A DNA stretch of 64,000 nt, taken from contig NZ_CP045318.1 of the NCBI RefSeq assembly GCF_009363255.1, positions 348,001 to 412,000 on the forward strand, given 5' to 3'. Within the stretch, counting starts at the first letter, position 1; each line of letters starts with the position of its first letter. The notes under the pieces were generated by a model. It was not told where the DNA came from. It saw only the letters and a list, made by a program, of their open reading frames with translations, and did no database searches. Origin of the DNA: Roseivivax sp. THAF197b (lineage in GTDB: Bacteria > Pseudomonadota > Alphaproteobacteria > Rhodobacterales > Rhodobacteraceae). Positions 9,535 through 17,290 of the stretch are shown here, one piece after another. The position numbers and the translations under genes were made by a program.

Positions 9535-10650
9535 TTAAACGCCCGGCGGCGGCGGGGGCGGCATCACCGTGAAAAGCTGCGCAAGCTCGGTCACGTCCTC
9601 CGCGCGCTTCCAGCCATCCTGTCCTTGCGTCCAGACGAAGGTGTCACGGGTCAGCCCGCCTTCGCTGGCCATCCGTCCCAGCCGCGCGCGGCTGAACGGG
9701 CCCTTCGTGGCGCCGTCCTCGGCGATGTGCCAGACATGCTCGACGGGCGGCGGCGGCGGCGCCATGGTCGGCGCGGGTGCCGCGGCAGCGGCAGGGGCAG
9801 CGCCCCACGGACCGACCCGGCCCGCCATCTGCATGCCAAGGCCTGCGCCCATACCCATGCCCATCGCGGATCCGGCCGCGCCACCGCCTTCGGCGAATGC
9901 CTCGGCCGCGCGCCACTTCATGTGATCGTCGAGATTGCCCGCGATCCCGCGCGACGTCCGCGCATCGAGCGCCTTTTCCACCGCAGGCGGCAGCGAGATA
10001 TTCTCGATATACATCTCCGGCATGATCAGCCCGTAGGTGGCCAGCGTCTTTGAGACCTCGGCGGCGATGAGCTTGCCCAGATCGGCCGTGTTCGCCGCCA
10101 TGTCGAGCACCGGAATGCCCGAGGAGGCCAGCGTGCGCGACACTTCCTGCACGATGATGTTGCGGATCTGGTAGCTGATCTCGTCGCGGGTGAATTCGCC
10201 GTCGGTGCCCACGATCTCGGTCAGGAAGAGGCCCGGATCGGTCACCTTGATCGCGTAGGTGCCGTATGCGCGCAGCCGAACGGGGCCGAATTCCGGGTCG
10301 CGCAGCATCACCGGGTTCTTGGTGCCCCATTTGAGGTCCGTGAAACGCGCGGTGGAGACGTAGTAGATCTCGGATTTGAAGGGCGATTTGAAGCCGTGAT
10401 CCCAATGCTGGAGCGAGGTCATGATCGGCATGTTGTTCGTCTCGAGCATGTAGAGCCCAGGCGGGAACACATCCGCAAGCTGCCCCTCATGCACGAAAAC
10501 GGCGGCCTGCCCTTCGCGCACCGTGAGCTTGGCGCCATACTTGATCTCGTGGCCCTCGCGTTCGAAACGCCAGACCATGGTGTCGCGGGTGTCGTCGGTC
10601 CAGTGGATAACGTCGATGAACTGACCAGCGAGGAAATCGAAAATGGGCAT
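9535..10650 (-). CDS. SPFH/band-7 protein with C-terminal GYF_2 domain
   Basis: The ATG at 10650 (MPIFDFLAGQFIDVIHW) has GGAG eight bases upstream and is preferred over the GTG at 10659. Residues ~25-250 are an SPFH domain of the 'virion core'/YdjI type (VFPPGLYMLETNNMPIMTSLQHWDHGFKSP). A Gly/Ala-rich linker and a Pro/Ala tract follow. The C-terminal ~55 residues form a GYF_2 domain (WHIAEDGATKGPFSRARLGRMA). SPFH proteins build membrane-associated rings that scaffold other proteins. It lies 28 bases downstream of the DUF2927 lipoprotein gene in the TelA/XpaC cluster, so a shared envelope role is inferred. Confidence 0.85.
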   Translation of the reverse strand: MPIFDFLAGQFIDVIHWTDDTRDTMVWRFEREGHEIKYGAKLTVREGQAAVFVHEGQLADVFPPGLYMLETNNMPIMTSLQHWDHGFKSPFKSEIYYVSTARFTDLKWGTKNPVMLRDPEFGPVRLRAYGTYAIKVTDPGLFLTEIVGTDGEFTRDEISYQIRNIIVQEVSRTLASSGIPVLDMAANTADLGKLIAAEVSKTLATYGLIMPEMYIENISLPPAVEKALDARTSRGIAGNLDDHMKWRAAEAFAEGGGAAGSAMGMGMGAGLGMQMAGRVGPWGAAPAAAAAPAPTMAPPPPPVEHVWHIAEDGATKGPFSRARLGRMASEGGLTRDTFVWTQGQDGWKRAEDVTELAQLFTVMPPPPPPGV

Positions 10651-10678
10651 CAGGGACACTCCGTAACGGTCTTGGACT

Positions 10679-11662
10679 TCAAAGGGGGCCGGCGCTGGCC
10701 ACCTGCTGGCCGGTCACTTCCGTGGCAAGGCGGCGCACGATGGGGCGGGCGGCCTCGGCGGACATGCCGGGGCTGAGCGCGGGGTTGTAGAGGATTTTCA
10801 GCAGCATTTCGTCATGCGTGGTCAGCAGTGCAAACTCGTCGTCATCGTTGAAGATCGACGGGCGCGCCTGCGGGCTGTCATTGGCGAGCCCAAGCCCCTG
10901 GGCCACCTCTTCGTGGATGCAGGACTTCATCAGCAGGCCCGGATGTTCGGCGCGGATCACCGCGATCGCCTCGCCATAGGCATAGCCGCCCGCATCCTCG
11001 GCGAAGGCGATGACGAGGCAATGGATCGCACGCGGCAGGTTTTCGAAGACCGACAGGGAAGCGGGGTCGATATCGGGCACCAGCGCCTTGATTCGCGGGG
11101 CCAGCGCCGCGCTGTCATCCTCGGACATGAAGAGGACGTGGAAATTGGGATTGGCGTCGCTCATGGTGATCGGATGACCGGTCACGCGGGCCAACCGCGT
11201 CACGTAGCGGCCAAGCTCGGCCCGTTCGCGCTGGCGCTGATCCTCGCCGACGGAGGCCCCGAACTCGGCCTGCACGCGCACGGGCTGCGTCCATTTCTTC
11301 ACCGGCCCCAGAGACCCGGAGGAGGCCTGCAAGCCGCCGCCCCGGCGATATTCCTCCGCCAGCGCGACCTGTTCGAAATTGCGCGCAAGCTGGGTGTCGG
11401 TGAAAGGCGTGTCCACGCCGCCGCCATCGGTCCGCAGGAGGCCTTGACCCACGAGGTCGCGCTCCACGCGGGCGTAATAGGCGGCCAGCTCCTGACTTTC
11501 TGCCGAGGGTGCGCGCGGCGCAGGCGGGGGCGGGGCAGGGCGGTCGGGCCGGGCCTGTGGCGGCACGCCGGGCGGGCCGGGATCGGGCTGCACCACAGCA
11601 CAGCCCGACAGCGCGAGCGCCAGAAGGCCCGCACGGATCCCGAATGTCCATCTGGCGTGCAT
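10679..11662 (-). CDS. DUF2927-family lipoprotein
   Basis: 327 residues. A signal peptide ends in the lipobox LSGC (about residue 21), followed by a Pro-rich linker, so the mature protein should be a lipoprotein. The body fits the DUF2927 family: VTRLARVTGHPI, the acidic CLVIAFAED segment, and CIHEEVAQGLGLANDSPQARPSIFNDDDEFALLTTHDEMLL. The HEEVAQ motif looks zincin-like (HExxx), although no second metal-ligand motif is obvious. Function is unknown. It lies eight bases after telA and 28 bases before the SPFH gene, which points to co-expression. Confidence 0.8.
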   Translation of the reverse strand: MHARWTFGIRAGLLALALSGCAVVQPDPGPPGVPPQARPDRPAPPPPAPRAPSAESQELAAYYARVERDLVGQGLLRTDGGGVDTPFTDTQLARNFEQVALAEEYRRGGGLQASSGSLGPVKKWTQPVRVQAEFGASVGEDQRQRERAELGRYVTRLARVTGHPITMSDANPNFHVLFMSEDDSAALAPRIKALVPDIDPASLSVFENLPRAIHCLVIAFAEDAGGYAYGEAIAVIRAEHPGLLMKSCIHEEVAQGLGLANDSPQARPSIFNDDDEFALLTTHDEMLLKILYNPALSPGMSAEAARPIVRRLATEVTGQQVASAGPL

Positions 11663-11670
11663 GGGCGGCC

Positions 11671-12870
11671 TCAGCTTGCTGGAACCGAAGTCCCGGCATT
11701 GTCGCCGGTTCCGTCGCGCCGTGCTTTCGCCGCGGCGAGCGTGTCGCGCAGCTCGGCTTCCATCTTCTTCATCTCTTCCTCGGCGGCCGCGCGGCGCGCC
11801 TTGCCCTCGTCGGCGATCTGCAGGCTTTCCTGGATCGTGCCTATCAGGTCGGCATTGGCCTTCTTCACCGCTTCGATGTCGAAGACGCCGCGCTCCATCT
11901 CTTCGCGGACGATCGTGTTCGACGCGCGCAGGTTCTCCGCGTTCGAGGTCAGCAGCTCGTTCGTCAGGTCATTGGCCTCGCGCACGGCAGCCGCCGCTTC
12001 GGTCGAGCGCTGGATCGTCACCGCTTGCGCCAGTTGCGTCTCCCAAAGGGGCACGGTGTTTACCAGCGTCGAGTTGATCTTGGTGACCAGCGACTTGTCG
12101 TTTTCCTGCACCAGCCGGATCGAGGGCAGGGATTGCATCGTGACCTGACGCGTCAGCTTCAGGTCATGCACCCGGCGCTCCAGATCGTCACGGGCCGCGC
12201 GCAGATCACGCAATTCCTGCGCTTTCATCACCTGATCGCCCTCCGGTGCGGCCGACACCTCGGCCTCTTTCGCGGGGATGTCGGTGCCGTCGAGTTCGGC
12301 AAGCTTCGCCTCACCGGCGGCGATATAAAGCGCCAGTTCGTCGTAGAATTGCAGCGTCTTGTCATAGAGCATGTCGAGCGACTTGATGTCCTTCATCAGC
12401 ACATGCTCGTGGCGCAGCAGCTCGTCGGTGATGCGGTCGATCTGGCCCTGCACTTCCTCAAAGCGCGCGGTGAACTTGGCAAAGGGTGCGGCCCGGCCCA
12501 GAAGCTTTTCCCACCAGGACCGTTCGCGGCGCACATCGAGCTCGGAGACCGAGAAGCCGCGGATCGTGGTGACGATGCCGCGCAGGGAATCACCCGCAGG
12601 GCCCACATCCTTGTTGCGCACGCCCTGCAGCATGGATTGCGAGATTTCCTGCAGCTCCGACTGCGCGCCCGCGCCGAAGGTGACGATGGAGTTCGTGTCC
12701 TCCATGTCGATTTCGTCCATCCGTGTGCGGATCTCTTCCGCGACCGGCGCATCGGCGGCATCAAGCGCGACCAGGTCTTCAGCCGGTTTGGGCATCGGCA
12801 GGGTCTTCTCGTTCAGTTCCTTGACGTCCGCTTCGTCCTTCACGGCCGCGCTGCGCACCTTGTCCGACAT
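11671..12870 (-). CDS. TelA/KlaA-family toxic anion resistance protein
   Basis: 399 residues, typical length. It is soluble, highly charged and mostly helical with coiled-coil character. TelA-family segments are recognisable: FGAGAQSELQEISQSMLQGVRNKDVGPAGDSL near the N-terminus and SLPSIRLVQENDKSLVTKINSTLVNTVPLWETQLAQ in the middle. The start has AAGGAACGAG upstream. TelA proteins are named for tellurite resistance on plasmid RK2 and recur beside XpaC genes; the biochemical role is not established. It lies 20 bases after the xpaC-like gene. Confidence 0.9.
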   Translation of the reverse strand: MSDKVRSAAVKDEADVKELNEKTLPMPKPAEDLVALDAADAPVAEEIRTRMDEIDMEDTNSIVTFGAGAQSELQEISQSMLQGVRNKDVGPAGDSLRGIVTTIRGFSVSELDVRRERSWWEKLLGRAAPFAKFTARFEEVQGQIDRITDELLRHEHVLMKDIKSLDMLYDKTLQFYDELALYIAAGEAKLAELDGTDIPAKEAEVSAAPEGDQVMKAQELRDLRAARDDLERRVHDLKLTRQVTMQSLPSIRLVQENDKSLVTKINSTLVNTVPLWETQLAQAVTIQRSTEAAAAVREANDLTNELLTSNAENLRASNTIVREEMERGVFDIEAVKKANADLIGTIQESLQIADEGKARRAAAEEEMKKMEAELRDTLAAAKARRDGTGDNAGTSVPAS

Positions 12871-12890
12871 GATCTCGTTCCTTGTCCCAG

Positions 12891-13805
12891 TTACTCGTTG
12901 TTCCGGCCGAGCATCACGCCCTCGCGTTTCAGCCGGTCGCGCAATACGTCGATCTCGATCGTCAGATCGCTGTTGGTATCGAGCAGAAGCTTCTCGGTTT
13001 TCTGCCCGAAAGACGTCTCCAGATCGTCGAGGAGCGCCAGAAAATCCGCCCTGGCCTGCGCATTGCGCGACCGGGCGTGAATGTCGGCGAAGATACGCGC
13101 CGCATCGCGCGCGCCCATCAGGTAGACGCCCAGATATTTGCGGGCCGCGGTCAGGTCGCGGGGATCTTCTTCGACGGTGCGAATGAGGTTGCGGGCGGTG
13201 GTCTGGAACCGCTCGACCCGGCTCTCGACCTCGCGCTCGCCCGCACGTCGGGCCGCTTCACCCATATCGGCCAGGTATTCCTCGGCCTCGTCCACCACGC
13301 GGGCGACACGGTCCTGCTGGAACGCATCCACATGTTCGAGGCCCTTGGAGCCCATCGGATCGATGCCGAAGGCCGCGAGGTGCAAACCACCTGCCGCAAG
13401 CCCGAAAAGCCCGCCTTCGATCACGCCGCCGCCATGGGTCAGTGCCGCGAGCCCGGTGCCAATCGCCGCCGCACCTGCGGCAAGGATCTTGCGGGGCAGG
13501 GCTGGACGGCGGGCGATCTTGCGGCTGTTGTACTCCGCCTCGGCAATGAGACCGCCGCGCAGAAGCCAGGCACCGCCGACCATGACACCGGCCCCGACGA
13601 GCCCCGTGACAAGCCCTGCGGCCCCCGCGCCCAGCGACATGACCGCGAGCACGACAGGCGGCAGGAACATTGCATTGGCGCGTGCACCCACTGGATTGAC
13701 GCGCGCCCCCTGATAGGCGGGCGGGGCGTCGCGCGTGTCCGGTGCCGCGTCTCGCGCCGTCTGCTTGCCGCCGGGGCTGTACCGTCCGCCAAAACGCTGG
13801 GACAT
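12891..13805 (-). CDS. XpaC-like (5-bromo-4-chloroindolyl phosphate hydrolysis family) membrane protein, copy 1
   Basis: 304 residues. Two to four membrane helices lie between residues ~45 and 140 (MFLPPVVLAVMSLGAGAAGLVTGLVGAGVMVGGAWLL, then AAGAAAIGTGLAALTHGGG), separated by the conserved EYNSRKIARRPALPRK loop. A cytoplasmic helical domain follows. The XpaC family is a recurrent TelA partner. Its start lies three bases after a 29-residue membrane ORF. It is clearly paralogous to the gene at 13989-14819, sharing E.YN..R.ARRP.LPRK and AFG.DPM..KG. Confidence 0.82.
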   Translation of the reverse strand: MSQRFGGRYSPGGKQTARDAAPDTRDAPPAYQGARVNPVGARANAMFLPPVVLAVMSLGAGAAGLVTGLVGAGVMVGGAWLLRGGLIAEAEYNSRKIARRPALPRKILAAGAAAIGTGLAALTHGGGVIEGGLFGLAAGGLHLAAFGIDPMGSKGLEHVDAFQQDRVARVVDEAEEYLADMGEAARRAGEREVESRVERFQTTARNLIRTVEEDPRDLTAARKYLGVYLMGARDAARIFADIHARSRNAQARADFLALLDDLETSFGQKTEKLLLDTNSDLTIEIDVLRDRLKREGVMLGRNNE

Positions 13806-13808
13806 GGT

Positions 13809-13898
13809 CTAGAGGCCCCCGATCACACCGGCGGCCACGCCCAGTTGCAGGACGATCAGGAGAGCGAAAGCAAATTTCTGAAAGCCCGTTCCGGCCAT
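13809..13898 (-). CDS. 29-residue single-pass membrane microprotein between the two xpaC-like genes
   Basis: ATG at 13898-13896, stop TAG at 13811-13809. The peptide has a short polar start (MAGTGFQKF) and then one hydrophobic helix rich in Ala, Leu, Val and Gly that runs to the end. A strong AAAGGGGG ribosome binding site lies eight bases upstream of the ATG, and the stop is three bases before the XpaC copy 1 start, so translational coupling is likely. It is too short for most gene finders. What it does is unknown; a membrane subunit or regulator of the neighbouring XpaC/TelA complex is inferred from position only. Confidence 0.6.
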   Translation of the reverse strand: MAGTGFQKFAFALLIVLQLGVAAGVIGGL

Positions 13899-13988
13899 GT
13901 GCGCCCCCTTTCCGGTAAGACACACAAGACTTAGGAAAAACGGCGCGCCGTTACCAGATACAAAGGCGAAAAGACGCCTGAGATCCGC

Positions 13989-14819
13989 TCAGGCCGCCTT
14001 GTTCTCGCGCATCCGGTCGAGCAGCAGGTCGGCATCGAAGGCGAAGTCGTCCTGATCGGTGCGCGCACGACGCTTGCGGGCGCGGGCCTCGAAGCCGTTG
14101 GTCAGCGCGGCGATCCGCTGGGTGAAGCGATTGGCGGCGCGGGGGCTGTTCTCTGACCAGGTCTGCTCCAGCACGCTGACCTCCGCTTCGGCGATGCTGA
14201 CGAAGGTGGCGAGCGGCTTCTCGAAGCCTGCCGATTCCTCTGGGCATCTGGCATGGGCCCGTGCCAGCCGCAGGATCGCCGAGCGGACGGCTTCCATACG
14301 CAGGATCAGATCCGGCTCGCCCAGTTGGGCCACACGGTCCACCATTGCCGATAGTGCCGCGTCGGTTTGCGCAAGGCCACGTTCGGCCGCATGCAGCGCC
14401 AAAAGGTGCGGATCGTCAAAGCCCTTGTCCCGCATCGGGTCGAGCCCGAAGGCGCTGAGCGACAGAACGAAGCCCGCAAGACCGAACGCGCAAGGGTATT
14501 CCCAGCTGCTGAACTGCCCTGCGGCCAGAAGGCAGGCGGACAGGCCCAGGATCACCGCGCCGAAAAGCTTGCGGGGCAGTTTCGGACGGCGCGCGGTGCG
14601 GGCGGCGTTGTAGCGGGCCTCGATGCGCGTGCCCGAGCCGATCAGCCCGAGTCCCGCCGCGATCAAGGACAGATGGAAGATCGCGCCGAGCGCCGTGCCG
14701 GGCGAGCCGATGAACAGCCAGAAAAACAGCGGCGACGCGGCGAGAAACAGCAGCGGCAGCAACGCGGCGGGCCGGTCTGCATCGGATGGTGTGTGCTGGG
14801 GATCCGTGAAAATGCTCAT
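13989..14819 (-). CDS. XpaC-like membrane protein, copy 2 (paralogue)
   Basis: I take the ATG at 14819 (MSIFTDPQHTPSD), with GAGGG four bases upstream, over a TTG at 14834. 276 residues. Membrane helices at the N-terminus (LLPLLFLAASPLFFWLFIG; IFHLSLIAAGLGLIGSG) precede the EARYNAARTARRPKLPRK loop, two more helices and a helical cytoplasmic tail. The loop and the following AFGLDPMRDKGFDD match copy 1, so the two arose by duplication and diverged in the tail. It starts seven bases after the upstream 65-residue membrane protein and begins the TelA/XpaC series. Confidence 0.75.
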   Translation of the reverse strand: MSIFTDPQHTPSDADRPAALLPLLFLAASPLFFWLFIGSPGTALGAIFHLSLIAAGLGLIGSGTRIEARYNAARTARRPKLPRKLFGAVILGLSACLLAAGQFSSWEYPCAFGLAGFVLSLSAFGLDPMRDKGFDDPHLLALHAAERGLAQTDAALSAMVDRVAQLGEPDLILRMEAVRSAILRLARAHARCPEESAGFEKPLATFVSIAEAEVSVLEQTWSENSPRAANRFTQRIAALTNGFEARARKRRARTDQDDFAFDADLLLDRMRENKAA

Positions 14820-14826
14820 CGCGCCC

Positions 14827-15024
14827 TCATGCAAATGTCAGGCCGAAGAACATCAGGCATAGCAACGCGAAGGAGACGTTGGACAGCAACTGACCCTGAC
14901 CCCGAAGACGCGACAGGCCCGCACGCAGCGATTGGGCGGTGTCGATCGCGACCATGCGCCAGTTGCGCAGAATCACGAGCAGGGACAGGGCGATGAACGC
15001 GAGGGCGAGTACAGATACAGCCAT
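14827..15024 (-). CDS. 65-residue two-helix membrane protein
   Basis: Residues ~3-20 (VSVLALAFIALSLLVIL) and ~48-64 (VSFALLCLMFFGLTF) are membrane helices joined by a basic, amphipathic loop (RNWRMVAIDTAQSLRAGLSRLRG). Its stop lies seven bases before the XpaC copy 2 start, making it the first gene of the run that continues through telA to the SPFH gene. I do not recognise the family. The basic loop on the cytoplasmic side suggests an inner membrane adaptor; this is inference. Confidence 0.62.
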   Translation of the reverse strand: MAVSVLALAFIALSLLVILRNWRMVAIDTAQSLRAGLSRLRGQGQLLSNVSFALLCLMFFGLTFA

Positions 15025-15130
15025 GAGCGGAACTTCGCCGCCAATCCGGGCAAAAACGCGGCGCGGACCGGGAAACTCTGAGGACTCTTTGAGAATGGTT
15101 AACGCTTGGAAAGCTTGCGTTTTTGCGCGC

Positions 15131-16021
15131 TCAGCGCTTCGGTGCAGCCCGCTTTCCCCCGCGAATCCGCGTTTTTTTGCCGATGTTGGGTGCCGGCGTG
15201 CCGGGCTTGCCGGGTTTGCCTGATTTCGGCCCCATTCCTGGTTTTCGGCCCGATTTGGGTGCGCCCGGTTTTGGTGGGGCGGCGTCGTCTTTCTCGAGGC
15301 CCAGCTGATCGCGCAGGATTCGCGGCCGGATCTCCTCCACCGCGCCGGGCTTCAATTGGCCCAGTTGGAACGGGCCGTAGGACAGCCGGATCAGCCGGTT
15401 CACCTTCAGCCCGAGGTCTTCCATCGCGCGGCGAATCTCGCGGTTCTTGCCTTCGCGCAGCCCGACCGTGACCCAGGCATTCGCACCTTGCTGCCGGTCG
15501 AGCGTCACGATCATCGGCTGAAACCGCTGGCCATCAACCTCGAGCCCCTTGCGCAACGGCTCGAAGGTCGCATCGCTGGGCCGGCCGTTGATCCGCACGC
15601 GGTAGCGCCTGAGCCAGCCGGTCGAGGGCAGCTCAAGACGCCGCTTGATGCCACCATCATTGGTCAGAAGCAGCAGGCCTTCGGAATTGATGTCGAGCCG
15701 TCCGACCGACATCACGCGCGGCAGATCCTCGGGCAGATCGTCGAAGATGGTCGGGCGGCCCTGTTCGTCCTTCGTGGTCGTCACCAGCCCCGTGGGCTTG
15801 TGATAGAGCCAGAGCCGGGCCGGTTCCGGCGCATCGAGCGGTTTGCCGTCGACGGTGATCTTGTCCCTGTCCGTGACATTGAGGGCAGCGCGGTCAATGA
15901 CCGCTCCGTTCACCGCCACGCGGCCTTCGAGGATCATGCGTTCGGCTTCGCGGCGCGAGGCAATGCCCGCACGCGCCAGGACCTTGGCGATCCGGTCGCC
16001 GGGAGGGGAGGTGTCGCTCAT
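15131..16021 (-). CDS. rluB: 23S rRNA pseudouridine synthase, RluB type
   Basis: 296 residues. An N-terminal S4 RNA-binding domain (DRIAKVLARAGIASRREAERMILEGRVAVNG) is followed by the RsuA/RluB catalytic domain with the active-site segment VGRLDINSEGLLLLTNDG, whose Asp is the catalytic nucleophile. A conserved GLREGKNREIRRAMEDLGL motif follows. The C-terminal ~45 residues are a basic Gly/Pro/Lys-rich tail (GAPKSGRKPGMGPKSGKPGKPG), common in alphaproteobacterial RluB and probably an RNA contact. It should make pseudouridine at the position equivalent to E. coli 2605. It is divergent from tadA. Confidence 0.9.
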   Translation of the reverse strand: MSDTSPPGDRIAKVLARAGIASRREAERMILEGRVAVNGAVIDRAALNVTDRDKITVDGKPLDAPEPARLWLYHKPTGLVTTTKDEQGRPTIFDDLPEDLPRVMSVGRLDINSEGLLLLTNDGGIKRRLELPSTGWLRRYRVRINGRPSDATFEPLRKGLEVDGQRFQPMIVTLDRQQGANAWVTVGLREGKNREIRRAMEDLGLKVNRLIRLSYGPFQLGQLKPGAVEEIRPRILRDQLGLEKDDAAPPKPGAPKSGRKPGMGPKSGKPGKPGTPAPNIGKKTRIRGGKRAAPKR

Positions 16022-16086
16022 GCACGGGCCTCTAGCGTGCCCGGCCCGCCCTGTCCATCGCGGCGTGGGCGGGTTAGAGAATGCGC

Positions 16087-16545
16087 ATGACGTTCCGCAG
16101 CCATATGGAGATCGCCTTTGAGGAGGCCCGCGCCGCCGCCCTGCGCGGCGAAGTGCCCGTGGGGGCCGTGGTGATCGGCCCCGGGGGACAGGTTGTGGCG
16201 CGTGCCGGGAATCGCACCCGCGAGATGCAGGACGCGACCGCCCATGCGGAACTGCTGGCGCTGAGGGCGGCGCATCACGCGCTGGGCAGCGAGCGGCTCA
16301 CGGGCTGCGATCTCTATGTGACGCTGGAGCCCTGCGCGATGTGTGCAGGCGCCATCGCCCATTCCCGGATTGCACGGCTTTACTATGGCGCGGCCGATCC
16401 GAAATCGGGCGGGACGGCGCATGGTGCGCGGGTCTTCGCGCATCCGCAATGCCACCACGTGCCCGAAATCTACGACGGGATCGGCGGCGCGGAGGCGGAG
16501 GCGCTCCTCCGCGCTTTCTTTGCCGCGAAGCGCGCCGCTCCATGA
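16087..16545 (+). CDS. tadA: tRNA adenosine(34) deaminase TadA
   Basis: About 152 residues; either ATG (16081 or 16087) is possible. The zinc deaminase motifs are intact: HAE (about 53-55; Glu is the proton shuttle) and PCAMC (about 82-86; two Cys zinc ligands). It converts A34 to inosine in tRNA-Arg(ACG). The stop overlaps the following rluE start (ATGA). It sits between two rRNA pseudouridine synthases, forming an RNA modification cluster. Confidence 0.93.
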   Translation: MTFRSHMEIAFEEARAAALRGEVPVGAVVIGPGGQVVARAGNRTREMQDATAHAELLALRAAHHALGSERLTGCDLYVTLEPCAMCAGAIAHSRIARLYYGAADPKSGGTAHGARVFAHPQCHHVPEIYDGIGGAEAEALLRAFFAAKRAAP

Positions 16546-17129
16546 GCCCGCATCCCCGCAAACCCCCGAGGCCGCGCCCCGCGCGTCGTCGCGTGATCCT
16601 GTTCAACAAGCCCTTCGGGTGCCTGTCGCAATTCACCGACAAGGGCACCGCGGGAAACGCGCGGGCGACGCTGTCGGATTTCATCGATGTGCCCGATGTC
16701 TATCCGGCCGGGCGGCTCGATCGCGACAGCGAGGGGCTCTTGATCCTGACCAATGACGGCAAGCTGCAGGCGCAGATCGCGAGCCCGAAATTCAAGCGGC
16801 CGAAGACCTATCTTGCGCAGGTGGAGGGCACGCCCGGCCCGGATCAGATCGCAGCGCTCGCTGCGGGTGTGACATTGAAGGACGGGCCGACACGGCCCGC
16901 AAAGGTGGGGCAAATCCCGCCCCCCGATCTGTGGGAGCGCGACCCTCCGGTGCGCTATCGCAAGACCGTGCCGGATGGCTGGCTCGAGATCACGCTGACC
17001 GAAGGACGCAACCGGCAGGTCCGGCGCATGTGCGCAGCGGTCGGATTGCCCTGTCTGCGGCTCGTGCGCTGGCAGGTGGGGGATTGGACGCTGGCGGATC
17101 TTACGCCCGGGGCCTGGCGCGACGGGTGA
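16542..17129 (+). CDS. rluE: 23S rRNA pseudouridine synthase, RluE type
   Basis: 195 residues from the ATG at 16542, which overlaps the tadA stop. The N-terminus is a short basic Pro/Arg-rich stretch with no S4 domain, as in RluE. The catalytic domain has VILFNKPFGCLSQFTDKG, then YPAGRLDRDSEGLLILTNDGKLQ with the catalytic Asp, then TEGRNRQVRRMCAAVGLPCLRLVR. It modifies the peptidyl transferase region of 23S rRNA (E. coli 2457). Co-translation with tadA is suggested by the overlap. Confidence 0.9.
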   Translation: MSPHPRKPPRPRPARRRVILFNKPFGCLSQFTDKGTAGNARATLSDFIDVPDVYPAGRLDRDSEGLLILTNDGKLQAQIASPKFKRPKTYLAQVEGTPGPDQIAALAAGVTLKDGPTRPAKVGQIPPPDLWERDPPVRYRKTVPDGWLEITLTEGRNRQVRRMCAAVGLPCLRLVRWQVGDWTLADLTPGAWRDG

Positions 17130-17196
17130 CCGGCTGAGGCTGCGTGGTGGTGCGGGCAGGCCGGGCGCTCGGGGCATCGAGGCCCGATCCCCCGGA

Positions 17197-17263
17197 CGAG
17201 AGGCGCTGCCTCTCGTGCTCTCCGGAGGTATTTACGGTCCGGTCGTGACAGGGGCTGCGCTTG
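17197..17263 (+). repeat. Dispersed intergenic repeat with hairpin, copy A
   Basis: A hairpin CGAGAGGC-GCT-GCCTCTCG (17197-17215) is followed by a conserved tail containing TCCGGAGGTATTT and GGTCCGGTCGTGACAGGG. A second copy in the opposite orientation lies at 59422-59489 with the same tail. The stem differs between copies but stays paired. It lies between the convergent ends of rluE and hemF, so a terminator or REP-like role is plausible. Confidence 0.75.
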
Positions 17264-17290
17264 TCTCTGGGCTGCGATCGATGTCTCGGG

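Noticed and set aside
7680..9572. 630-codon plus-strand ORF opposite the zinc-ribbon and cytochrome b genes
   Set aside because: Composition is antisense-like; the minus-strand frames have zinc ribbons and membrane helices.
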